Shown here: positions 43,892 through 53,219 of the stretch, piece after piece
Layout: the number at the start of each line of letters is the position of its first letter
Numbering within the stretch: position 1 is the first letter of the stretch
Origin: Platycnemis pennipes
Lineage: Eukaryota; Arthropoda; Insecta; Odonata; Platycnemididae
Direction of reading: 5' to 3'
DNA: 64,000 nucleotides
Assembly: GCA_933228895.1 (NCBI GenBank)
Contig: OW121846.1
Span: forward strand, 7,781,915-7,845,914
The notes under the pieces: model-generated
Seen by the model: only the letters and a program-made list of their open reading frames with translations
Databases searched by the model: none
Told to the model about the DNA's origin: nothing
Position numbers and translations under genes: made by a program

Positions 43892-45187
43892 ATGGTTAAA
43901 TTGCAAGGACTTGCAAGGAATTGCGATAGGGAGCAGCCATCTAACTACAGACCTATATCCCTCACATCCATTTCATGCAAGGTCCTAGAACATATAATTG
44001 TCAGTTCAGTCATGGGACACCTAGATAGCCAGAATTTATTGTCCAATGTCCAGCATGGCTTCCGAAAGAGCAGATCGTGTGAAACTCAACTTGCTCTCTT
44101 TTCCCACGATATTTTAGTTTCTGGCGAAAATAATATTCCAGTGGATGCTATATTTCTCGACTTCAAGAAGGCTTTTGACAAGGTTTCTCACAGCAAACTA
44201 ATTTTGAAGTTAAAATCTTATGGGTTAGACAGTAACATTATATCATGGATTAATGATTTTCTGCATGATCGGGTTCAAAGGGTTGTTTTGGACGGTGTTT
44301 CCTCACCGGCAATTAAAGTCACTTCGGGTGTCCCACAAGGTAGTGTGATAGGTCCACTCCTATTCCTTTTGTATATTAATGATATCCAAAAGGTGGTAAA
44401 AAGTAAGCTTCGTCTATTTGCCGATGACGCAGTAGTGTACAGGGAAATTCTATGCCCGAATGATAAAGAATATTTAAATATTGACCTACAAGCAATTGAA
44501 ACTTGGTGTGATACATGGCAGTTAGAATTAAACTTTAAGAAATGTCTTGTAATGAATTTTTGGAAAAAGAATAGCTCTCCCCCTAGCACTTACAAAATAA
44601 GTAATAATGAATTAACAAACGTGGAATCCATTAAATATCTTGGAATAAGACTGACAAATGATCTTTCCTGGGGTAAACACATTCGTGAAATAATGGGTCA
44701 AGCGAATCGCAAACTGGGTTTCATTAAAAGAGTATTGGGTAAATGTGACGATCATGTACGAGAAATCAGCTACTTTTCCCTTGTTAGACCTCATTTGGAA
44801 TATGCTGCCAGTGTATGGGATCCCTACGAAATCGGTCTAAGTAATGAACTTGAACGTGTGCAGCGAAGATCGGCAAGATTTGTAAAGGGACGATACGATA
44901 ATTATATTAGCGTAACCAGTCTATTAAATGAATTGAAATGGGAATCATTGTCAGATCGCAGGTTGAAATTTAGACTTAATCTCTTCCACAAATTCCAAGG
45001 CAATATTTTCAGTGATGATGTTAAAAATATTTTACGAACCCCAACTTACTACGGCAGACTGGACCATAATCATAAAGTTAGAGAAATTGATTGCCGAACT
45101 GACCGATTCAAAATGTCCTTTTTCCCTCGCACAATAAGAGATACGAATAACGGTAAATATGTCCTATCGGAGAGTAGCAATGAATAG
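43892..45187 (+). CDS. CR1-B reverse transcriptase, N-terminally truncated (431 codons)
   Basis: The open RT and C-terminal region reads: SNYRPISLTSISCKVLEHII, SNVQHGFRKSRSCETQLALF, FLDFKKAFDKVSHSKL, SGVPQGSVIGPLLFLLYIND, LRLFADDAVVY (FADD at residues 176-179), ending with FFPRTIRDTNNGKYVLSESS. All RT motifs are intact, but there is no endonuclease and no promoter or leader of its own. The ATG at 43892 lies at the insertion edge and is probably accidental. It is the clearest sample of the CR1-B protein. Confidence 0.88.
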   Translation: MVKLQGLARNCDREQPSNYRPISLTSISCKVLEHIIVSSVMGHLDSQNLLSNVQHGFRKSRSCETQLALFSHDILVSGENNIPVDAIFLDFKKAFDKVSHSKLILKLKSYGLDSNIISWINDFLHDRVQRVVLDGVSSPAIKVTSGVPQGSVIGPLLFLLYINDIQKVVKSKLRLFADDAVVYREILCPNDKEYLNIDLQAIETWCDTWQLELNFKKCLVMNFWKKNSSPPSTYKISNNELTNVESIKYLGIRLTNDLSWGKHIREIMGQANRKLGFIKRVLGKCDDHVREISYFSLVRPHLEYAASVWDPYEIGLSNELERVQRRSARFVKGRYDNYISVTSLLNELKWESLSDRRLKFRLNLFHKFQGNIFSDDVKNILRTPTYYGRLDHNHKVREIDCRTDRFKMSFFPRTIRDTNNGKYVLSESSNE

Positions 45188-45418
45188 CATTGGTAGCTGC
45201 ATGTTGGTATGAGTACTTAAAGCTTACCCTACTAACAGAATGTTTTTGCATGTTTGCTTTGCAATTTCTATCTTTTTTAAATAGTGTAGTTCTGACTACT
45301 ATATTAATACTATTCCTTTTTTTATGCATGCTATGTAGTGCATGTTTGGTGAGCAATCACCCCCTGCCACACACCCTTGTGGTGGCTTGCAGGGTATTAT
45401 GTAGATGTAGATGTAGAT
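43892..45418 (+). mobile_element. CR1-B copy B2, longest CR1-B in the window
   Basis: The copy inserted immediately behind the tail of B1. AGACTT at 43886-43891 and again at 45419-45424 is the likely 6-bp TSD. It lacks ORF1 and the endonuclease. The tail is (GTAGAT)n at 45397-45418. Confidence 0.87.
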
Positions 45419-45419
45419 A

Positions 45420-46045
45420 GACTTGATAAAAGATTCCGATGTGTTGAGGAAACTGTTCTTTTCGCAGAAGAACATTTCTGGATCCCAGATTCAAAAGAAA
45501 TGGATTCAATAAGACCAATGCCTTTGAGAGGAAAGGAAAGGGAGGTAATATGAGAAAGCAGAACTATGCTGCGCCTGTTCCATGTTCAGAGGTGGATACT
45601 GAAGTGAATATTGTAGAGGGGAAGTCAGGTATTTGGACTCATATTTCGGGTCTTGTGCAAAAATCTGATCTGTGGGTAAGTAGTATTATTCAAGTAAACA
45701 AGTTGTCGAGCCTTAATTTCGGAGGGATAGTGATCCTTTTAAGTTGTGAACTGGAAGAATAACTATACCCTAAGCTGTATGACTTTACTCAAATAAGTAT
45801 TGTGTGTTGCTGCATCCTCGGTTCCAAGTGAAAGATTTTTTTCTAAAGTAGGCCATATTGTTACTAATAGGAGAAATAAATTGGCAGAGGGAAAAATGTC
45901 ACAGATAAAGTTTTTAAATGCTAATTTGTATCCCCCCGAAACGACTCCCTCCCCCACCTGCCCCGACTCTCCCCTCTCAATCCAAATGACTTCAAGAAGA
46001 GTCACTCGGAGCGAGCTGTTCGCTGAAGTGAGCGGTGAGTCATGA
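45420..46045 (+). pseudogene. hAT (ZBED-like) transposase remnant, C-terminal part
   Basis: It begins with a second copy of the 110-bp LDPRFK segment (45444-45553). A 70-codon frame follows at 45550-45762, then the hAT dimerisation signature VAASSVPSERFFSKVGHIVT and NRRNKLAEGKMSQIKFLNAN (45800-45925). SVPSERxFS and RRNxL are the usual hAT C-terminal words. A frameshift near 45800 separates it from the preceding frame. Confidence 0.82.
45444..45553 (+). repeat. 110-bp perfect direct repeat, copy 2
   Basis: Identical to 43023-43132. Confidence 0.92.
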
Positions 46046-46385
46046 CGCAGTTCGTCGAAAAGAGTCATACTTACCATTCCGTTCCATTCGCTTCATCGCA
46101 ATTTTCCTTCCAGAACGAAGGCCACAAACCCCCTTCTGTGCACGGGGTTAACCCTCACTTTTGACACGGGGGTTTTCCACGAGTCCAACGTGGCCGCAGG
46201 GCGCTCGGCATATTTTGGCCTGTAATGGGATGTCCTTCCGCTCAATGGCCATAACAAACAAAACTGCACGAAATGATGCACAGCAATTAGGATACACTTG
46301 GCTGAAATACACAGGAAACAAGAAAAAATGCAGGTTTCATTGCAGCAACCAGGATCACATTAGAATCTTTATTCATATACTCGCG
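46046..46385. other. Unassigned stretch
   Basis: There are mixed frames without motifs. The right part may belong to the shared repeat that follows. Confidence 0.35.
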
Positions 46386-46660
46386 TGTACTCGGAAGCGA
46401 AATCGTTCTATGCATCGCTCTTTTGTTCGCTACATCCACCTACCGTCCTTCACTGTTTAGAGGGAAAGGGAGTGGGGGCGGAAGGTCTGCTCGCACACAT
46501 CCTGTCGCAACCACTTCCATTGGCACAGTCAGCTGTGTCCCCTATTGTGCTTAGGCGAAGGAGTTCCGCAGACTCAGTTGTGACCGGATGAAGTGGATGA
46601 CGTACAAGGCCTTAGAACGCCCGCTTTTCCGAAAGGGTTAAGAACATCAGTTTTTCGCAG
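46386..46660 (+). repeat. Interspersed repeat shared with 21990-22420
   Basis: It has the same block order as the first copy (ACTCGGAAGCGAAATCG, GGAAGGTCTGCTCGCAC, CAACCACTTCCATTGGCA, GACCGGATGAAGTGG, AAAGGGTTAAGAACATCAG). The family is not recognised. Confidence 0.75.
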
Positions 46661-48387
46661 CTTATAACTCGAGAACTAATTAGCAGATCGAAGAAAGGAA
46701 AAATGAGAGTATTTTTACTTTACAAACTCTATCAGATTAGGCAATAAAAATATGGTACACAATCCCTTTGTTTAAGAATATGGCCATCCTTTTTTTGTTT
46801 TCTTATCCATACGGCATGCTATTTCATGAAGAACTTTCAAGTATTTTAGGGTGGGTTAGGGGGAGTCATATCATGTAAAAATCCCACAAACATTTCAAAT
46901 TCATGCATATTTTCAGCCCAATTTGTGAATATTCTAGCTTGCTAATTTGCTAAATCAAAATTTCAGGTAGAGCTAGGCAACCGAATGTTTATTGTTATTA
47001 AAAAGCATGAGAGCTTTCTGCTTTCCGCAGTTTTTTTCCGGACACCTCCAGGTACTGAATCCAAATTCAATTAGATATTGCTCAGGGGCTTCAAAACCAT
47101 GAAAACTTCAGGAGCTAATGAGTAAATGGTCTGTGGGATGATAGGAATCCATAATAGGTCAATCATGCATTAGAAGCCATCCAAAGTCATCAATATATTC
47201 AGACTTATATCATTCTACCATCAGGAGAATGGTGTCAATACATTATAGCTGTGGTGAATGTCTAAGGAAAGCTGGTGGTAGATGTAATTAAAGCATAAAA
47301 ATTATTCTTTACATTGTCTTCCTTACAATCACAAATAAGGCTATATAGCCAAGCTATGTGGTTTACCCCCAGGTGTTGAAGCCTAGACACATTTGCAAAT
47401 AATTTCTAGCTGGTAGATAAAAAATTAACGGACGCCCTTGGTGAAAACGGTGGCTTCAGAGACGACAGTCTCCGTAGAATTTCATCGTCAAAGTGTTACG
47501 AGATGAACATGCTGTCATTCCATTAAAAATACTAGATATGCTATGTATGATGGAAGGTCTGATGCTATTCATACACAAACCGGGGGAATTATTTCAACAT
47601 TATTAAAGCCAGGGATTAAAGCTTGAATCTATCAGGTGTAATAGAATTATTCCATCATTTTAAAGTACAGATTTCACATTCCCTTGTTTGTTTTGTACTG
47701 AAAATGGATTTCAAATTTCAGACGTAATCACTGCTTGTGGTGGATCTGCCATAGCCCATGAAGCGTCAAGAGTCCCTCCTCGTAACCAATTAACTACTTT
47801 TTCTATTGTAAAGAAGGTTCCATAACAGTTTACGCTAAAAGGTTCCCTAAATTTTTTACCCGGCGGTAATCACAAGTAATGTATCACTTGTTACAGCTAC
47901 GCAGCGCTTTTGAAAGCAGCGATTATGAATGTGCAATCAATGGTTTGCGGCGTAACTACGAGGAAATTCGTGGTCAAATAGAGCAACCAACAAACCCACT
48001 CTTTGTTGCTTCGGTTGTTGGTTGGTCTAGCTGGTTTGTTGCTTTATTTATAAAAGGTGGATGAAAAACTCATCAACAAATTAAATATCCCTAAAATGAA
48101 AAAAGTCTGTAACGAATTTTTGTCAGGGTCAATATGTTTTGACATACCTTCGAAAATATCTAACTTATCACAATGAAGTATTGAAAATAGCGGCAGGCAC
48201 CGGGCTTTCAAATGATGAAGTTACGCGGCTTAAATCATCTCGCATCGCATAACGTACGCTCTCCATCCGAAGGCGAGCACAAGTCCATCCGCTATGCGAG
48301 ATTCGAACGAACGAGCCAACCGCATCGCTTTTGGCTCTCAACTGGCGCGCGTCGGCTGCTGGAGAATATTATGTTTCGATCATTAGG
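46661..48387. other. Unassigned AT-rich stretch
   Basis: No element or gene recognised. A 61-codon frame at 47879-48064 has no motif. CpG content rises toward 48230-48390. Confidence 0.4.
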
Positions 48388-48452
48388 CCCATCTACATCT
48401 ACACGATACCCTGCAAGCCACCGCGAGGGTGTGTGGCAGGGGATGCATACTC
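48388..48452 (-). mobile_element. Solo CR1 3' tail (about 65 bp)
   Basis: ATCTACATCTACACGATACC, GCAAGCCACCGCGAGGGTG and TGTGGCAGGGGA form only the terminal part of a CR1 3' end, with no UTR behind it. No clear TSD was found. Confidence 0.75.
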
Positions 48453-50035
48453 TGAATGGAGGAACCGTAGAGGCATATATTTCGCTAATTACTTCTTATT
48501 CAAAAACAAACCTTTCAAACATGCAAGCTTCATATTGCCTTGGCAAATTAACAAATCAATATTATAAAAATACAACAATGAGTAAACTTTCATCTTTGGA
48601 ATCTTTCTCAAATACAAACTGGCCGGGGTAAAGCCTAGGATGAACGATTCTCTTTGATGAAATAGCAGGGAAATGTCGAGGGCAAGGATGAATAAATGGG
48701 GAAATAAAAACATGGTGACCACGAGGGCAATATTTTCCACACTACGAAAGTGTTGGCCTAAGATGTAGAAGTAAAACGATCGGTATTCTACGGATTATTT
48801 CCTTGAAATACGTGTTTCTTAGCATCCATGTAGTCACAATTAAAAGGGCATCTAGGATTTATCACCGTAGAAGTTATAATCAAATGTAAGTTTCTTTTTT
48901 AACTAAGAAACGTACATAGAAATCAAAAGGGATTTCACTATGCTGCAGATCTTTGTTTCCACGCCTCCATCACCGTATCCAGGAGCAGTTGCATTTTTCC
49001 TTACGACAATATGGTATTTTTGACAAAACGACAATTCATATCCAGCAAAGAGCGCAGCAGCAACGTGCTCGGAGCAAAGGCGGAAGTGTGCTGAACGACT
49101 GAGGGGCGGCACCTGTTGCCGCTGCTCCCTCGTCAATGTCACCACGAGCGACTCACGACCAATGGAAAACCAACTCACCAGTCGCCTACACTCACAGGCC
49201 ATTGGCACGTAAGTCCACCGTGCGAACACGGCCTTGAGCTCACCTGAAGCCAGCCGATACTCTTCTGCAGCCTCAAGCTTTCCTCAACGGAGTCACAGTA
49301 GCTTCGACCGTGTTGCTCACCCATGAGCGGATCGTCAGAGCAGCGACACTCGCCTCGCGCACATGTTGGAACCGTTTCGTCTATTGCCAGGCTCCATATC
49401 ACTCATTCCCAACAAACCCCCGACACTGAGACACACAGCACATTATAAGCACAGAAATTCACGGCGGCACGTGGGGGTAATTCTACAGCCACCTCTCAAA
49501 GGCATCCGGATATCACACACCACAAGAGGCACTTGGAACAAAACAGCACTAAAGAGACATCCGAGATGAATTGCGCTCGCAATACTCGGACAATCATTCC
49601 GTCACTTTTCCTCACGCACTCCCTGTCGCCAACCTCCCTCATGATCCATTTCTTACTCACTGCCGAAACAGCCGTACCAGGGCAGTCACCGCCTTTCAGT
49701 CCCTGGTAGACTCACCTCTGGTTTGCTGCCCTCATTCGCACGATGGACGAAATCCATCGGGCGAGCCTGCCACCGCTTGCGCTCTCTTGAGGCGTCTGGT
49801 ATGTTGCCTTGGTAACCGTGACACGTATAGAGAGAGAGAGGGAAACGGTGGAGTGGGGAAAGGCTCGGAAGGCGTGTGGAAAAGACTCACAGGCGACTCA
49901 GTAAGAGCCGCTTTCACGCGAAACGAACACCGTTCCACATCCGAAGCCGTGACTGAAATCTGGGCCTCAGGCATTCTTTATGCCACTGATATATACTTGT
50001 AACCACCCGCATGACGAATCTGCAGTTATACTTCA
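48453..50035. other. Unassigned stretch, CpG-richer at 48950-49970
   Basis: There are several overlapping frames on both strands (for example 49571-50002 and 49229-48903) without domains or splice logic I can defend. It could hold a promoter-like CpG patch, but nothing specific is visible. Confidence 0.35.
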
Positions 50036-50225
50036 TCTACATCTACGCAATACCCTGCAAGCCACCGCGAGGATGTGTGGCAGGGAGTGACGATCACCAA
50101 TAATGCACTATTGAGTTATGGCAACTAGGCTACTGCATGGAAACATTTTAGATAAAAGAGTCACACGCAGAGCTAGATGATTAGTATCTACATAGTAATG
50201 AAGGGATTATTGGCTATAATGGCAT
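50036..50225 (-). mobile_element. CR1 3' end fragment (A-like UTR)
   Basis: CATCTACATCTACGCAATACC, GCAAGCCACCGCGAGGATG, GGCAGGGAGTGACGATCACC, then UTR words (GAGTCACACGCAGAGCTAGA, GATTAGTATCTACATAGTAA). Truncated in the 3'UTR. Confidence 0.75.
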
Positions 50226-51119
50226 AATAAATTGAACAGATGACGTCAAATCAAGTGTTGCTTGGTGATCAACACCATCAAGAAAGCAAGACAAAACTTA
50301 AGTGACACAGAAGATCAAAGTGACGCCATTTTTGAGCTCAAATGCTTGGGATCTCATAAATTAAATTCTATCGTATGAACAGGCATGACAATGGGGTGAC
50401 GACATAGCTCTCCCACAGTTTTATTATAGACACAAATTAAAACGAATTTATTTGCAAGAAGTTACCAAGTTATGACGTTTCTTATATTGCTGTACCAACT
50501 TCGAGATCGCATCGCCGGTCTTCATCGTCGTTGAAGGACGATTTCCGATGATTTGATTAAATTGAAAGGCACTGTACACAGAACAATTAAAATAAAGAAA
50601 TTGATTGCCGCATATATCAAGGACTCGGTTATACATTCCACAAAAACAGTTATCAATTAGACACTAATAAGCACTGTCTTGTTCCCCCGCATGCAGCATT
50701 AAAATTAAAAAAATATATATTTTTCCCAGAGTAAGACACCACCACCAAAAAGGATCCATGTGCGACCTTCCAGTTGCCGACAGACAGGTCAGACAGTCGC
50801 AACATCCGACGCCACCTCGTTGCCACAAGATTTCCGTCGCCTATAAAAGCTCATGGGGTGACACCCATTCTGGGGCCTCCATGCGAGCCGCGAGTTCATT
50901 ACACGCCAGCAACCGGTCTAATACGGCTTCCTTCCATCACGGCATTTTCAGGTGCATGCAAGAAATACTTAAGTCATTCCACAAGGTGAAAACCTAGGAG
51001 AGATATCTGAAGCCGACTCCGTTTGTTTTTCCATGCTCTGCTTCACACGCCATTGGCCACCACTAGCGCATAAAAAGATGCAGTATCCTATTGGAGAGGC
51101 CCTGTAGATTTAGATACAG
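50226..51119. other. Unassigned stretch
   Basis: Nothing recognised. The frames at 50758-50997 are short and motif-free. Confidence 0.4.
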
Positions 51120-51487
51120 AAGAGTAGTCTGCATTGCCTTTTGTATGTTTTAACTTTACTAACTTATGCATAAGTACTTTGGGAAATGTAAATTGATATT
51201 ATCGTTATGAATGAGGAAATATCTGACTAATCAAAAATTAATAAAGCACCAACAGATGCTAAAAATAGATTGAAACGTGTATCGTAAAGGCATCTCTAAA
51301 ATCTTCCCTCGGTAGTATCATTTCACCTAAGTATCTATCTAAGTATTGCATGCATGGACTAGTATTTTTGCATGCCTGCAACATGGTATGAGGAAGCTTA
51401 ATTCTCTTTTGATCTATATGCCTGGTGATGGATCACCCCCTGCCACACATCTTGGCAGTGAAGTGCAGGGTACTGTGTTGATGCATG
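51120..51487 (+). mobile_element. CR1-E 3'UTR and degenerate tail
   Basis: The UTR words here (ATATCTGACTAATCAAAAAT, AGTATTTTTGCATGCCTG) match 53040-53215. The tail is recognisable but degraded (GGATCACCCCCTGCCACAC, GTGCAGGGTACTGTGTTGATG). Confidence 0.65.
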
Positions 51488-51626
51488 ACAGTTTCTTTTC
51501 CTGGCAAAGAGTACAGCTTGGACTCGATGACGAATAACTCGTGTTCCTGGAATCAGGCCACGACAAGTTTTAAGAAGCGCTGAGGGGCAGGGAGAGGTGC
51601 CACAGCTCAAGAAGGCAAGCCGTGGC

Positions 51627-51666
51627 GGGGGGGGGGGGTAGGGGGGGGGGGATAGGGGGGGGGGGG
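51627..51666 (+). repeat. Three long G runs (12, 11 and 12 G)
   Basis: The G runs are separated by TA and ATA. This can form G-quadruplex structures on the plus strand and is prone to length change and sequencing error. Confidence 0.85.
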
Positions 51667-51670
51667 CAGG

Positions 51671-51969
51671 GCGGTTGGCCTCGGGAATTTCTCAAGGCAT
51701 TAGAGGGAAGAGGAAATACCAGGCAGCGAAGGTGACGACACCCGAGGAGCAACAGCGCACGGGAGCCGCCGCCTCTTTCCAAAGCTTGCGGAATGCTTCA
51801 TCCACGTGAGGCTGGAAACTAAATGACGACCACTTGTCCTCCCAGCCCTGTGCACCACGGAGAGTTGTAGAAAAGTGACACTTTGGGCTTCGATGAAAAC
51901 TCGTGACACTGGTAGAGGGACTTTTGGCTCTCGAGTTGACCCAAGTAGCAACGGAGAAAAGACTACATT
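51671..51969. other. Unassigned GC-rich stretch
   Basis: Minus-strand frames at 52053-51692 are open but have no domain. Confidence 0.35.
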
Positions 51970-52618
51970 TGAATCTACGCAATACCCTACGGGCCACCGC
52001 AAGGGTGGGTGGCAGGGGGTGAAAATCACCACACATGCACTACTGACATGCAAATTAACAGCTACAATGATAGATTACATGAAAACAAGTTAGGTATATG
52101 AGTCACGTGCAACTAGATGATGACTACAAAGTTACGATGTAAATACTGGTTGGAAAGATTTTCACTAAATATATTTATCTGTACTTCCCTAGCACGCATA
52201 GAATAGCAATATTAAATATGCTTCTTGCACCACAGGCTATTCCAAAAAAGGTGTACCTATCTAATCTTTTGCAGTTCTGCCTATTGTGCTCTCTTATGGT
52301 ACGCGGGAAAAATGACATTTTAAATCTATTGGCACGACTATCTATCTCTCTAATCTTGTTTATCTCATCAAACCTAGCAAAATACGCAGGGATTCTTAAT
52401 ACATATCTAACATCATCTGCAAACAAATCAGCTTCGCCTTTACTTCAAATGTTTTGCCTAAATGTTATCCAGCTTTCTGATTGTTATTCCCATCCTAGTT
52501 CTTCTATTTAACTCTTAACGTCAAAGATAATTACCGCAACGGTCTTTAAGAAATCTAGCTGGTCACCTTTGCACACGCTCTAACTCCTTTCTCATACCAG
52601 CCTCGCACAAATCCCGGG
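51970..52618 (-). mobile_element. CR1-C-like copy, minus strand, 5'-truncated
   Basis: The tail (GAATCTACGCAATACCCTAC), UTR, and C-terminal RT codons read on the minus strand: RANRFKMSFFPRTIREHNRQ (52360-52290), then a decayed thumb region up to the ELERV-type block (about 52590-52570). Closest to CR1-C at 27700-28200. Confidence 0.75.
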
Positions 52619-52844
52619 CCGTACTACGGCCGTGGAGTGGATAGGCACTATTCTAATGCTATCTAATGGATAGACAATATGGCAAGCATCGCCACCAAAA
52701 TATACATTTACATTAACCAATCACCCTAGATTTTGTAGATAAAGACGGCATTTAGTAAGTCGTCACCCAGCATGATTCGCGTACCTTAAAAATCAGCGTA
52801 CTTAGACAGCTTCGAACATGATGATTAAAGTAAAGAGATATAAA

Positions 52845-53219
52845 TTTATTAATATGGAGATTCTAACATTATTTTTTCCACGCACAATTAGGGACCATGA
52901 TAGCGAAAATGCCATCGGATATTAGAGTAGGTATTGTACATTTAAATAAACAAGTATCAGCAATGATATTTTTTAATATGTTCATGTTTTAATATTATTG
53001 ACTAATGATACATTGGGAAGTATGCAGTAATAAATATATTTAAAGAAATGCCTGACTAGTCAATAAATATAACATTACTTCTTAGATTATGACAGTTCTG
53101 TTACAAGTTTATTGTGAGCGCAAATCTCACGTGTCTCCCTCAAAGAGTAGCATTGTGCTTCGTAGATGCTTGTAGGCAGTGCCTGTACGGAGCAGTATTT
53201 TTGCATGCCTGAATGATAC
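52845..53219 (+). mobile_element. CR1-E C-terminus and 3'UTR, left part
   Basis: TTATTTTTTCCACGCACAAT then TAGGGACCATGATAGCG encodes FFPRTIRDHDS, the end of the RT ORF. The UTR follows and matches 51120-51370. It is interrupted at ATGATAC (53213-53219), repeated at 55427-55433 after the RTE. Confidence 0.68.

Noticed and set aside
48230..50002. Candidate host gene or CpG-island promoter from several overlapping frames
   Set aside because: There is no domain, splice pattern or conserved motif. The frames overlap on both strands as expected for GC-richer chance frames.
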